A DNA stretch of 64,000 nucleotides, from assembly GCA_017745115.1 (NCBI GenBank), contig JAGIAA010000009.1, positions 1-64,000 on the forward strand, written 5' to 3'. This document shows positions 26,934-35,588 of this stretch, in pieces (position 1 is the first letter of the stretch; the number at the start of each line of letters is the position of its first letter). This stretch comes from Sphingobium sp. Its GTDB lineage: Bacteria > Pseudomonadota > Alphaproteobacteria > Sphingomonadales > Sphingomonadaceae. Made by a program: the position numbers and the translations under genes. The notes beneath the pieces are model-generated. The model had not been told where the DNA came from. It saw only the letters and a program-made list of their open reading frames with translations, and searched no databases.

Positions 26934-27883
26934 GCGACCTTGACCCAGACGGCTTGGCCCTGATCGGCCCAGTCATCGATCGCCGCGGCCAGGCATTTAT
27001 ACTGCATGGCGCCGGCCGCCGGTGGGTTGGGCATGTCGAGCAGGTCTATGTTGGGGTGGGCCTGGGCCGCATCGCGCCACGCCGCGTTGAAGCGAATGGT
27101 GCGGCGGCGCAGATGGATGGTAGGAATGGCGAGGTCGCCGGCCGAGGGCAGCACGACCAGCATGCGTGACTTGGCGGCCGTCACCTGTTCGCAGAACTGA
27201 TGGATGCAAGCCTCGAGGAGCCCTTCGCAGTCGAGCAGGTTGACGAGGTCGGGCCACCGGTCGTCGATATAATCAAGGCCCGCCCCGTAAATGATCATCG
27301 GCGGAAAGCTCATGTCGACCATCGGGCCGGCAATCATGCGCGACAGCGAGAATTGGCGTGCTTCGGGGCTGAAATCGATGCGGTGACGCAGATCGCTAAA
27401 TTGGCCAACGCTGCGTGTCTGGGAACCGAAGAGCAGCGCAATATCGCTGCGCGTCTGCCAAGGCCGCCGATGGGCGACCAGTATGGCTTCCAGAATCGCG
27501 TCGGCATCGTCGCCACTCGCGTTCAAGATGCGAATCTCCGGCATCAGTGCCCGTGCCCGCTGGAGCGCTTGCGGATCGTCATCAACCAGCAACACCTGGC
27601 TGGGCACCATGTCGAAATCGGCAATGAGCTGGCGGACGGAGTCGGCGTCTTGCGTCGCATCGAAGCGCGGCAGCACGAATTCGTCCCAAATACCCGCAGT
27701 CTCGAGACGCAGGCGCGCCAGCCCGCCAGGCGCGTCGGCGCAGATGGTGGACGCGATGCCATAGTCGTTGAAAGCCCGGATGAGCGCGGCGCGCGCCTCG
27801 ACGAGTGCGCCCAGCGGACTCGTGTCGGAGGGCGCCGAAAACAGCGCCCCTTCGAGGTCCCAAATGATCAGCCCGATATGCAT
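26930..27883 (-). CDS. HAD-like (FkbH-related) protein of unknown function
   Basis: A 317-residue protein. The start IGLIIWDLEGALF has the shape of a HAD motif I, but the second Asp is Glu and the Thr is Ala (D-L-E-G-A). Later LLVDDDPQALQRA resembles HAD motif III/IV as in FkbH-type proteins. The C-terminal half (FSLSRMIAGPMVD to the end) lacks a fold I recognise. Start MHIG at 27883 follows GGGGGGCC. Weakened motif I suggests reduced or altered phosphatase activity. Confidence 0.68.
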   Translation of the reverse strand: MHIGLIIWDLEGALFSAPSDTSPLGALVEARAALIRAFNDYGIASTICADAPGGLARLRLETAGIWDEFVLPRFDATQDADSVRQLIADFDMVPSQVLLVDDDPQALQRARALMPEIRILNASGDDADAILEAILVAHRRPWQTRSDIALLFGSQTRSVGQFSDLRHRIDFSPEARQFSLSRMIAGPMVDMSFPPMIIYGAGLDYIDDRWPDLVNLLDCEGLLEACIHQFCEQVTAAKSRMLVVLPSAGDLAIPTIHLRRRTIRFNAAWRDAAQAHPNIDLLDMPNPPAAGAMQYKCLAAAIDDWADQGQAVWVKVA

Positions 27884-28020
27884 TGCACGGCCCCCTGTTG
27901 CCGTCCCCCAACGCATGACCGACTGTCCGCCAAATTGGTTAACGAAGCCCTAAGATGGCGATGGTGCAGCGCAAAAAAGAAGGTTTACACGCTGCCAATG
28001 ATCTTGGCGGAAATCGGGGA

Positions 28021-28659
28021 TCAGCCGCCGCCGATGATATTGATGGAAAAGGCAATGACGCCGAGATTGAAGACGAACGCGGCGAAGCTGTGAAAGAGCG
28101 CGACCCGGCGGATTGCGGGGCTGGTGATGGCGACATCGCTGGTCTGGAAGGTCATGCCGAGCGTGAAGGCGAAATAGGCGAAATCCCAGTAATCGGGTTC
28201 GGGACGCTCGGGATATTCGAGCCCGCCATGATCGCTGCCCCGGCCGCCGTCGCGATAGAAGAGAAAGGCGTAATGGAAGGTGTAGATCAGGTTGGAGAAG
28301 ATCCAGCCGAGCACCAGTGTCGCGATGATGAGGATGAGCTGGGCCGTCGAGGGCGTCGCCTTCTGCCGCAGCTCCGTGGCGACGACCACCAGCATGACGG
28401 CCATCACGATGGCCGTCATTACCAGCATCAGCGTCCGGTTCGCGTCGTTCTGCCGGGCGGAGCGGCGCATCGCCTCCGGGTTGTGTGCGAAGACGGAATG
28501 CAGCGTGCTCGCAAAGACAAGCGCGGCGACATCGAAGCCCGCCATGATGCCGCTCTGCAGGCCAATCCACTGGGCCAGCGGAACGATGCTGAGCAGCGCC
28601 AGCAGAAAGAGCGCATAACGCCAGGGCAGATGCCAGAACGGTGCGGATCGGGTCGCCAT
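28021..28659 (-). CDS. DUF1345 family membrane protein
   Basis: A 212-residue integral membrane protein with about five transmembrane helices. The conserved region NLIYTFHYAFLFYRDG, then EPDYWDFAYFAFTLGMTFQTSDVAI, identifies DUF1345. Function is unknown for the family. The flanking gap (27884-28020) holds nothing I can name. Confidence 0.88.
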   Translation of the reverse strand: MATRSAPFWHLPWRYALFLLALLSIVPLAQWIGLQSGIMAGFDVAALVFASTLHSVFAHNPEAMRRSARQNDANRTLMLVMTAIVMAVMLVVVATELRQKATPSTAQLILIIATLVLGWIFSNLIYTFHYAFLFYRDGGRGSDHGGLEYPERPEPDYWDFAYFAFTLGMTFQTSDVAITSPAIRRVALFHSFAAFVFNLGVIAFSINIIGGG

Positions 28660-28796
28660 CGGATTCTTGTTGGACCTTGTACGGCCCGTCGCGCAAGAGC
28701 CGCGCCTCGCTCCATTTCAAATTGCGACCGGCTGGACGGGCGCGGCGCCTGCGTCGTAATGACCGGCATCGTTCCCCGCGAGTCCCGGAGACCCTC

Positions 28797-29840
28797 ATGC
28801 GCTACAACAAGCTCGGCCGTACTGGCCTGTTCGTCTCCGAGCTCTGCCTCGGCACCATGACCTTCGGTACGACGGAAGGGCGCTGGAAGCTGATGGGTCA
28901 GCTCGACCAGCCGACCGCCGATTCCGTGGTTAAAGCAGCCTTCGACGCCGGCATCAATTTCTACGACACGGCCAATGTCTATGCGGAAGGGTCGTCGGAA
29001 GAGCGGCTTGGGCAGGCCGTGCGCAATCTTGGGCTACCACGCGAGCAGCTGGTCATCGCGACCAAGGTGTTGGGCCCAATGGGGCCGGACATCAATGGCC
29101 GCGGGCTTTCGCGCAAACACATCATGGACCAGGTCAAGGCGAGCCTGAAGCGCCTCCAGATGGACTATATCGACCTCTACCAGGTCCATGGCTTCGATCC
29201 GACCACGCCGGTCGAGGAGACCGTCCGTGCGCTCGACGACCTCGTCCGCGACGGGCTCGTGCGCTATGCGGGCGTGTCCAACTGGGCCGCCTGGCAGATC
29301 ACGAAGGCGCAAGGCATTTCCGCAGCAAACGGCCTCGCCCGCTTCGAAAGCCTCCAGGCTTATTACACCATCGCCGGACGCGACCTCGAGCGCGAACTGG
29401 TGCCGATGCTGCTCAGCGAGGGCGTCGGCCTCATGGTCTGGAGTCCGTTGGCGGGCGGGCTTCTGTCAGGCAAATATAATCGCGACGGCGACGGCGAAGG
29501 GCGCCGCGCCAATTTCGACTTCCCGCCGGTCAACAAGGATCGCGCCTTCGACATCATCGACGTGATGCGGCCGATGGCGGACGCACGCGGTGTCTCGGTG
29601 GCGCAGATCGCGATTGCCTGGCTGCTGCACCAGCGCGTCGTCTCCAGCGTGATCGTCGGCGTGCGCCGGCTCGACCAGCTGACCGACAATGTCGCCGCCT
29701 GCGCGGTCGATCTCACTGCCGAGGAACTGGCTGCTCTCGACGTCGCGAGCAGGCTTCCGGCCGAATATCCCGGCTGGATGCTCGCCGTGCAGGGCGGCTA
29801 TCGCGAGACGCCGGGCACCCAGCCCTCACGCTGGTCCTAA
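28797..29840 (+). CDS. aldo/keto reductase
   Basis: A 347-residue NADPH-dependent oxidoreductase with TIM-barrel fold. Catalytic Asp and Tyr are in FYDTANVYAEG, Lys in VIATKVLGP, and His in DLYQVHGFDP. The NADPH site includes SPLAGGLLSGKYN and the C-terminal GVRRLDQLTDNV. It resembles the YghZ/Tas-like subfamily. Start ATG at 28797 after CCCGGAG. It is convergent with the next small gene, their stops overlapping by two bases. Confidence 0.92.
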   Translation: MRYNKLGRTGLFVSELCLGTMTFGTTEGRWKLMGQLDQPTADSVVKAAFDAGINFYDTANVYAEGSSEERLGQAVRNLGLPREQLVIATKVLGPMGPDINGRGLSRKHIMDQVKASLKRLQMDYIDLYQVHGFDPTTPVEETVRALDDLVRDGLVRYAGVSNWAAWQITKAQGISAANGLARFESLQAYYTIAGRDLERELVPMLLSEGVGLMVWSPLAGGLLSGKYNRDGDGEGRRANFDFPPVNKDRAFDIIDVMRPMADARGVSVAQIAIAWLLHQRVVSSVIVGVRRLDQLTDNVAACAVDLTAEELAALDVASRLPAEYPGWMLAVQGGYRETPGTQPSRWS

Positions 29841-30091
29841 ACGACGGCTGCGGCCTCCGGCACGGCGCGGTCCATCTCCTCGTCGAGATGCGCGATCTTC
29901 TCCTCGGCCGCTTCAATGGCGTCCGGAGCGCCGGCCTCACCAATCGGCATTGACTCCGACGCTTTCGCGATCAACTCGCTGCTCGCCGCGAGCGCGGCTT
30001 GCGTGAGCTGGAGCGGCTGCATCCACAGGCGAAACAGCGCGTCGGAGAGATTCTGCTGCGCTTCGGCAAAGCTGTTCACGGTGTCGGTCAT
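29837..30091 (-). CDS. small phasin-like helical protein
   Basis: An 84-residue protein without a signal peptide, predicted all-helical (FAEAQQNLSDALFRLWMQPL, then ALAASSELIAKASESM), ending in an acidic Ala/Glu tail. The pattern is phasin-like, but too short for a firm call. Three in-frame ATGs compete; the one at 30091 is best placed behind GGAGATGACT. Confidence 0.55.
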   Translation of the reverse strand: MTDTVNSFAEAQQNLSDALFRLWMQPLQLTQAALAASSELIAKASESMPIGEAGAPDAIEAAEEKIAHLDEEMDRAVPEAAAVV

Positions 30092-30188
30092 AGTCATCTC
30101 CATCAAAGGAATGGCGACTCGCTCCTGACTTGGTGGCCTCATTTAATGATCGCCTGATGACGGAGTCGCGGATCCGTCGGCGGACCGG

Positions 30189-31208
30189 TTATTTCTGGCG
30201 ATCGAGGCCCATGACCCGCAGCAGCCAATAGACCAGACCCGAAGCCGCGATGGCGAAGAAGGTCGCGATGATCGTGCCTTCGGGGTGGCCCGCAAAGGGA
30301 AGACCGCCGGTGTTCATCCCGAAGAAACCGGTGACCATCGTCGCCGGAAGCAGCAGCGCCGTCAAGATCGACAGCACGTAGAGATTGCGGTTGGTGCGCT
30401 GGGCCGCCTGCAGATCCGCTTCTTCGCGAAGGAGGCGCAGCTGGCTCTGGAAGCTGAGCATCTCGCCGTCGATGGCGCCAAGCTGCTGCGAGAGCTTTTC
30501 GACGGTCGGCGCGAGCGCTTGGGGCATGTCCTCGTCAAGCTCCATGCGCCGGAAGACGGAGCGCATGCCGTTGAGGAGCCGGTGAAACTGCACGATTCGA
30601 CGCCGCAAATGAATGAGGCGGCGATGATCGAAACCCCGGGCCTCATCCAGAAGATCATCTTCCAGCCGCTCGATGACGTCGCCCTGGCTGCGCGCGACGG
30701 CGCCGATATTTTCGATAATCGAGCTGACGAGCAGGTCCAATGCATCGGTAGCATTGCGCACCATCCGTCCATCGCGTTCGATATGGCGCCGCACCAGATC
30801 GGCCGAGCGAACCGGATGGTGCCGCGCTGTGATGATGATCCGGTCGCCTAGAACGAGGCGCAGCACGCCGGTTCGCTCCGCGTCGTGCCGGTCGAAGTCC
30901 CGCTCGACGTCGTGGAAGACGCAACCGAGCCAGCCATCGCTGACCTGAGAGCGCTGATGCTGTTCGGGCCCGAGCAGCAGCCGGCGCATGTCCTCGGGCA
31001 GGTCTGTTGCCTTGTCGATCCAGCCCCGCGTCACTTCATCGGCGAGGCTCAGGTGCAGCCAGCGGAAATTGCCGTTCTCCGGCTCACAGCCGATCGTCCC
31101 GTCCGCGCAGAAATGCGGGCGTCCGTCTTCGAAATCGATCGCCCAGATCACGGATGGCTTAATGGTCGGCATGCGCGCGCTCCCCGGATTCGCTCGCTGT
31201 GCGCTCAT
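30189..31208 (-). CDS. CorA/ZntB family metal transporter
   Basis: A 339-residue protein with a large cytoplasmic N-terminal domain, a long helix pair (residues about 190-270) and two C-terminal transmembrane helices. The signature FFGMNTGG sits between the helices. The periplasmic loop FAGHPEGT is short and fits the ZntB subgroup better than classic CorA. Predicted transport of Mg or Zn; ion not readable. The 109-base gap from 31209 to 31317 shows only GC-rich inverted repeats. Confidence 0.88.
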   Translation of the reverse strand: MSAQRANPGSARMPTIKPSVIWAIDFEDGRPHFCADGTIGCEPENGNFRWLHLSLADEVTRGWIDKATDLPEDMRRLLLGPEQHQRSQVSDGWLGCVFHDVERDFDRHDAERTGVLRLVLGDRIIITARHHPVRSADLVRRHIERDGRMVRNATDALDLLVSSIIENIGAVARSQGDVIERLEDDLLDEARGFDHRRLIHLRRRIVQFHRLLNGMRSVFRRMELDEDMPQALAPTVEKLSQQLGAIDGEMLSFQSQLRLLREEADLQAAQRTNRNLYVLSILTALLLPATMVTGFFGMNTGGLPFAGHPEGTIIATFFAIAASGLVYWLLRVMGLDRQK

Positions 31209-31317
31209 GGCATCCGACCGTCATTGCATGATTCCGTGACGGTTCATTGACGGAGGCAAAAGCCGTACCCTTCGGAGACCTCCGGCATGCATTAGCCGGC
31301 CAGGCCCGGCCGCCGCG

Positions 31318-31653
31318 CTAGCGCGTGCTCCCCTTTTCCAGGTCGTGCTTGAGGCACGCGAGCATGCCCACCGCCCGCTCAGCATGAGGGCCGATCCAGC
31401 GCTCGTGGATGTCGTGGATCGGAAGCGGGTTGAGATGGTTCCAGCGTTCGCGGCCCCGGCGCACGGCTATCACCAGGTCGGCCTCTTCGAGCACCTTGAG
31501 ATGCTGCATGACCGTGCAGCGGTCGAGATCGGGGAAGTGGGCGCACAGCGTTCCAGTGGTGAGCGGCTGGTCGCGCAGATCGTCGAGCATCTGCCGTCGG
31601 ACGGAAGACGAGAGCGCCTTGAAAACCCTGTCATGTGCGTCGCTGATTGACAT
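31318..31653 (-). CDS. ArsR-family helix-turn-helix regulator
   Basis: A 111-residue winged-helix repressor (HDRVFKALSSSVRRQMLDDL, then LTTGTLCAHFPDLDRCTVMQH, then LKVLEEADLV). No arsenic-type Cys cluster is present, so it is not a metal sensor by sequence. It is divergent from an SRPBCC gene. A perfect 7-4-7 palindrome begins at the start codon, leaving no room for a Shine-Dalgarno; translation may be leaderless. Such ArsR/SRPBCC pairs usually autoregulate. Confidence 0.87.
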   Translation of the reverse strand: MSISDAHDRVFKALSSSVRRQMLDDLRDQPLTTGTLCAHFPDLDRCTVMQHLKVLEEADLVIAVRRGRERWNHLNPLPIHDIHERWIGPHAERAVGMLACLKHDLEKGSTR

Positions 31654-31670
31654 GTTATATTTTTATAACA
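31653..31670. promoter_or_regulatory. candidate ArsR operator
   Basis: TGTTATA-TTTT-TATAACA is a perfect inverted repeat in an otherwise GC-rich region. It abuts the ArsR start codon and lies about 80 bases before the divergent SRPBCC start, so binding could control both genes. Confidence 0.65.
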
Positions 31671-31747
31671 TAATCAAGCGCGACTCAAGGCTCATTTCCA
31701 GTTGCCAAGCGCGCTCGAACTGGGTTTCGTTAGAGAGGAGTTTCCAA

Positions 31748-32218
31748 ATGGACCTCAAATTCACCGTGTCGATCCGGATCGCAAAGCCCGTCCACGAGGT
31801 GTTCGAGGCCGTCGCCGATCCCACCAAGCTCTCCGCCTATTTCACGACCGGCGGTGCAAAAGGGCGACTGGAGACCGGGGCGACGGTCATGTGGGACTTC
31901 CATGATTTTCCCGGCGCCTTTCCCGTCGAAGTGATCGAGGTCGTGCCGGACCAGAAGATCGTGCTGCGCTGGCCAGCCCATGAAGGTCAGGCAGAAGGCC
32001 GCGCCGACGAGCCCTATTACAATGACTGCGTCTTCACCTTCGAGCCGCTGGACGGCAACACGCGGACGCTCGTCTCGGTCAGCGAAGGCAGCTGGCGCGA
32101 AACGCCGGCGGGTCTCAAGGGCGCCTTCGGCAACTGCTTCGGATGGTCGCAGATGGTCTGCGCCCTAAAGGCCTGGCTCGAATATGGCATCAACCTGCGC
32201 GAGGGTGCCTTTAAATGA
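31748..32218 (+). CDS. SRPBCC (AHSA1-like) domain protein
   Basis: A 156-residue protein of the START/Bet v1 superfamily: IAKPVHEVFEAVADPTKLSA, then FTTGGAKGRLETGATVMWDF, and the terminal helix FGWSQMVCALKAWLEYG. The fold forms a hydrophobic cavity; ligand unknown. Start ATG at 31748 after AGAGAGGAG. It is paired divergently with an ArsR-family regulator, a frequent arrangement. Confidence 0.9.
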   Translation: MDLKFTVSIRIAKPVHEVFEAVADPTKLSAYFTTGGAKGRLETGATVMWDFHDFPGAFPVEVIEVVPDQKIVLRWPAHEGQAEGRADEPYYNDCVFTFEPLDGNTRTLVSVSEGSWRETPAGLKGAFGNCFGWSQMVCALKAWLEYGINLREGAFK

Positions 32219-32225
32219 GCGGCGG

Positions 32226-32621
32226 TCAGGCCGGCTGGCGCCTGCGTGATGCGAGCCAGCCGCCAATGCCGCCGCCGACCAGCTTGAACACATGGCTCAG
32301 CAAATAGAGCGGCGAGAACAGTTGGGCGACATTCAGTGGCGGTGCGCCCGGTACCGACGTGGCTCCGAAGTTCATCACATTGTAGAAGACGACCGCTGCA
32401 GCGCCCATCAGCACGCCGTGAAGGACGAACCGATCCTTGAGCGGGCGCGCCACCCATATGCCGAACGGAATGAACACGACCAGCGTGGCCGGGGCGACGC
32501 CGAGGTTCACTGCTTCCTGGCCGCCGATCAGGTAAAGCGGGGCAACGACGAGCATCAGGCCAAATTCAGCCGCGATGCCGATCAGCAGCACGCGCAGCCA
32601 CCGGATAGATTGTCCCTGCAT
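32226..32621 (-). CDS. hypothetical membrane protein
   Basis: A 131-residue protein with four predicted transmembrane helices (residues about 8-30, 43-60, 68-90 and 103-125) and an Arg-rich C-terminus. I recognise no family. ATG at 32621 lies directly behind GGGGAGGTCCAT; an ATG 15 bases upstream overlaps that ribosome site and is less likely. Confidence 0.68.
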   Translation of the reverse strand: MQGQSIRWLRVLLIGIAAEFGLMLVVAPLYLIGGQEAVNLGVAPATLVVFIPFGIWVARPLKDRFVLHGVLMGAAAVVFYNVMNFGATSVPGAPPLNVAQLFSPLYLLSHVFKLVGGGIGGWLASRRRQPA

Positions 32622-32753
32622 ATGGACCTCCCCCATGTCCGATCCACTATGTCGGATTCGGCCGCGTGGGACAATCAGTGTCGCGTTCTACACCTAGTTC
32701 CCAAGCGGAACCTGGAGGCTGCTTCTGCGTTGAGAGCAGGAATGGAGGCCGTC

Positions 32754-32897
32754 ATGGATCAGGAAATCCACAAGTCGACCGACGACGCGCGTGCAGGCAG
32801 CACGCCGCATATCGTGCGCTATGTGCTGGGGATCTCGCTGTTCCTGGCCATCGGCGCGTTGACTCTCATCTGGGTCTCGGGCGCACTCTTTAAATAG
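32754..32897 (+). CDS. small single-helix membrane protein
   Basis: A 47-residue protein: a charged N-terminus (MDQEIHKSTDDARAG) and one transmembrane helix (VLGISLFLAIGALTLIWVSG). A GGAGG ribosome site lies 5-9 bases before ATG 32754. Similar tiny proteins occur widely in Proteobacteria; function unknown. It ends four bases before the convergent argG stop. Confidence 0.68.
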   Translation: MDQEIHKSTDDARAGSTPHIVRYVLGISLFLAIGALTLIWVSGALFK

Positions 32898-32900
32898 CCG

Positions 32901-34118
32901 TTAGCGGTCGCGGCGCCCAAGGAGACGCAGGCGCAGCGCGTTCAGCTTGATGAAGCCGGCTGCATCGCGCTGGTCGTAAGCGCCCTGATCGTCCTCGAAC
33001 GTGACGACCTTCTCAGAATAGAGCGAGTAAGGCGATTTGCGTCCGGTCACGATCACGCTGCCCTTGTAGAGCTTGAGCCGGACGGTGCCGCTGACCTTCT
33101 CCTGGCTGTGGTCGATCGCCGCCTGCAGCATCTCGCGCTCTGGCGAGAACCAGAAGCCGTTATAGATCAGCTCGGCATAGCGGGGGGCCAGCTCGTCCTT
33201 CAGGTGCGCCGCGCCACGGTCGAGCGTGATCTGCTCGATGCCTCGATGCGCGAGATGGTAGATGGTGCCGCCCGGCGTCTCGTACATGCCGCGCGATTTC
33301 ATGCCGACGAAACGATTCTCGACCAGGTCGAGCCGGCCAATGCCATGCTTGCGGCCCAGTTCGTTGAGCGCCGCAAACAAGGTGGCCGGGGACATCGCCT
33401 GGCCATTCAACGCGACACCGTCGCCACGCTCGAAGTCGATTGTGATCGTCTCCGGCTCGTTCGGCGCGTCCTCGGGATTGACCGTGCGGGAATAGACATA
33501 GTCGGGCACTTCCTGCCACGGATCCTCGAGCACCTTGCCCTCGGACGAGGTGTGCAGGATGTTCGCGTCGGTCGAGAAGGGCGCCTCGCCGCGCTTGTCC
33601 TTGGCGATCGGGATCTGGTGCTTCTCGGCGAACTCGATGAGGCGCTCGCGCGAGGTCAGACCCCACTCCCGCCAGGGCGCAATCACCTTGATGTCCGGGT
33701 TCAGCGCATAATAGCCCAGCTCGAAGCGGACTTGATCATTGCCCTTGCCGGTTGCGCCATGGCTGACGGCGTCGGCGTTGACCATTTTCGCGATTTCGAT
33801 CTGGCGCTTGGCGATCAGCGGGCGCGCGATGCTGGTACCGAGCAGGTACAGCCCCTCATAAAGCGCGTTCGAACGCATCATCGGGAAGATGTAATCGCGA
33901 ACGAACTCTTCCCGCAGGTCGTCGATGAAGATGTGCTCGGGCTTCACGCCCGCCATCTCCGCCTTCTTGCGCGCGGGCTCGAGTTCCTCGCCCTGGCCGA
34001 GGTCGGCAGTGAAGGTCACCACCTCACACTGATATTCCTGCTGCAGCCATTTCAGGATCACGCTGGTGTCGAGGCCGCCGGAATAGGCGAGGACGACGCG
34101 ATTGATCTTCTCGGACAT
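32901..34118 (-). CDS. argG: argininosuccinate synthase
   Basis: A 405-residue enzyme of arginine synthesis, condensing citrulline and aspartate with ATP. Motifs are [18 protein letters not shown] (ATP pyrophosphatase loop), [17 protein letters not shown] and [15 protein letters not shown]. Start ATG 34118 is preferred to a TTG two codons upstream. Confidence 0.96.
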   Translation of the reverse strand: MSEKINRVVLAYSGGLDTSVILKWLQQEYQCEVVTFTADLGQGEELEPARKKAEMAGVKPEHIFIDDLREEFVRDYIFPMMRSNALYEGLYLLGTSIARPLIAKRQIEIAKMVNADAVSHGATGKGNDQVRFELGYYALNPDIKVIAPWREWGLTSRERLIEFAEKHQIPIAKDKRGEAPFSTDANILHTSSEGKVLEDPWQEVPDYVYSRTVNPEDAPNEPETITIDFERGDGVALNGQAMSPATLFAALNELGRKHGIGRLDLVENRFVGMKSRGMYETPGGTIYHLAHRGIEQITLDRGAAHLKDELAPRYAELIYNGFWFSPEREMLQAAIDHSQEKVSGTVRLKLYKGSVIVTGRKSPYSLYSEKVVTFEDDQGAYDQRDAAGFIKLNALRLRLLGRRDR

Positions 34119-34326
34119 GGGCAATCCTATGGCTCGAAATTGGGGAACGGCGCGCGCCTATCAGGGGTAGGCGGGAATCGCAACCGGCGCGCACGACTGA
34201 GGCCATGATGCCACAGGCGCAGGATTGAAGCATCGCACAATGGGCACGGATCAACGCCAGAGGGCAACCTTCTCGTTGCCCCGCGCATTGGCTGCAATGG
34301 TCGACGCATAATAAGGAGTGACCCAA

Positions 34327-34959
34327 ATGCGTGCTATTTCAAAAGTTTCCCTCGCGGCGGTTGTTGCTTTTGCAGCCATGCCTGCCCTCGCTCAGGACGA
34401 GCCTGCGCCCTTCACGGGCCCGCGCGTCGAGGTCATTGGCGGCTATGACAATGTTCAACCGGGCAACGACAATTCCGACAAGGCCGCGGAAGGGTTCACC
34501 TACGGCGTGGGCCTGGGTTACGATTTCCAGATGGGCGGTGCCGTGCTCGGACTTGAAGCCGAACTGGCAGATTCCACAGGCAAGCTTACTGGCCGCGACA
34601 TCGACATCGCCGGTGACAGCCTGCGCCTGGAGTCGGATCGCGACATCTACGTCGGCGGACGCGTCGGCTTTGCCGTAGGGCCGAGCACGCTCCTGTATGT
34701 GAAAGGCGGCTACACCAATTTCCGCGTGCAAAGCCGTTATGAGAACACGAGCGGCACGGTGTTCGACCAGGGCGTGACGCTCGACGGCTGGCGCGCCGGC
34801 ATCGGCCTTGAACATAGGCTTTCGCTGCTGGGCCCGAGCGGCTTCATCAAGGCCGAGTATCGCTATTCCCACTACGGCAATATCAATCTCGACAATGTGA
34901 ACGCCGACATCGATGTCGATCGCCATCAGGCTGTCGTCGGCGTCGGCTTCCGGTTCTAA
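34327..34959 (+). CDS. outer-membrane beta-barrel protein (paralogue 2)
   Basis: A 210-residue exported protein: signal peptide 1-22 ending ALAQ, then an opacity-like barrel. Shared features with the barrel at 38745 include FTGPRVEVIGGYD, the block DIYVGGRVGFAVG, YVKGGYTNFR and the terminal RHQAVVGVGFRF. The C-terminal Phe fits outer-membrane assembly. ATG at 34327 follows AAGGAG; the GTG at 34318 is too close to it. Function unknown. Confidence 0.85.
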   Translation: MRAISKVSLAAVVAFAAMPALAQDEPAPFTGPRVEVIGGYDNVQPGNDNSDKAAEGFTYGVGLGYDFQMGGAVLGLEAELADSTGKLTGRDIDIAGDSLRLESDRDIYVGGRVGFAVGPSTLLYVKGGYTNFRVQSRYENTSGTVFDQGVTLDGWRAGIGLEHRLSLLGPSGFIKAEYRYSHYGNINLDNVNADIDVDRHQAVVGVGFRF

Positions 34960-34972
34960 ACGAAAGCAGGCA

Positions 34973-35002
34973 GCGGGGCGTGTTTAGTGGAACACGCCCC
35001 GC
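34973..35002 (+). terminator. strong hairpin after the outer-membrane barrel gene
   Basis: A perfect 12-bp stem (GCGGGGCGTGTT with AACACGCCCCGC) around TAGTGG starts 13 bases after the stop codon. No long T-run follows, but stability is high. Confidence 0.65.
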
Positions 35003-35171
35003 CGTTCGCATCGCCATATCGAGGGTGAGCGCAAATCCGCTCATCTCAAGCCGGTAACCGCCTTCGATCCGACCGGCCATACCCCAACAGGCGTCGCCGA
35101 CATGAGCAATTGCACCATGCCAGGGCCCGAGAAAACCGCTATATACGAGCGGCATTCAGGGCGGAGCGGAC

Positions 35172-35588
35172 ATGGCGAAGATCAAGACCAAGGCGCATCA
35201 GCGCACGGTCGCCGACTATATGGCGACGGTGACGCACCCCGTCCGACGGAGCGACGCCCAAGCGCTGATCCCGATCATGGAACGGATCAGCGGCGAAGAG
35301 GCGATCATGTGGGGCCCATCCATCATCGGCTTCGGCAGCTATCATTACAAATATGAGAGCGGGCACGAGGGCGACATGTGCCGCATCGGCTTTTCGCCGC
35401 GTTCCGGTAGTCTGGTCTTCTACCTGGCGCCGTACCGCCGTCACGAAGAGCTGCTCGCCAGGCTCGGCAAGCACAAGGGCGGCAAGGGCTGCCTCTATGT
35501 GAACAAGCTCGCCGACGTCGACATGGCTGTGCTCGAAGCCCTCATCGCCGACGCCTGGGATGCCATGCGAGAACGCTACCCGACCTAG
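35172..35588 (+). CDS. DUF1801 domain protein
   Basis: A 138-residue cytoplasmic protein. IPIMERISGEEAIMWGPSII, then GFGSYHYKYESG and KGCLYVNKLADVDMAVLEAL, match the DUF1801/YdhG-like fold. Function unknown. Its stop overlaps the convergent cfa stop by four bases. Confidence 0.87.
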   Translation: MAKIKTKAHQRTVADYMATVTHPVRRSDAQALIPIMERISGEEAIMWGPSIIGFGSYHYKYESGHEGDMCRIGFSPRSGSLVFYLAPYRRHEELLARLGKHKGGKGCLYVNKLADVDMAVLEALIADAWDAMRERYPT

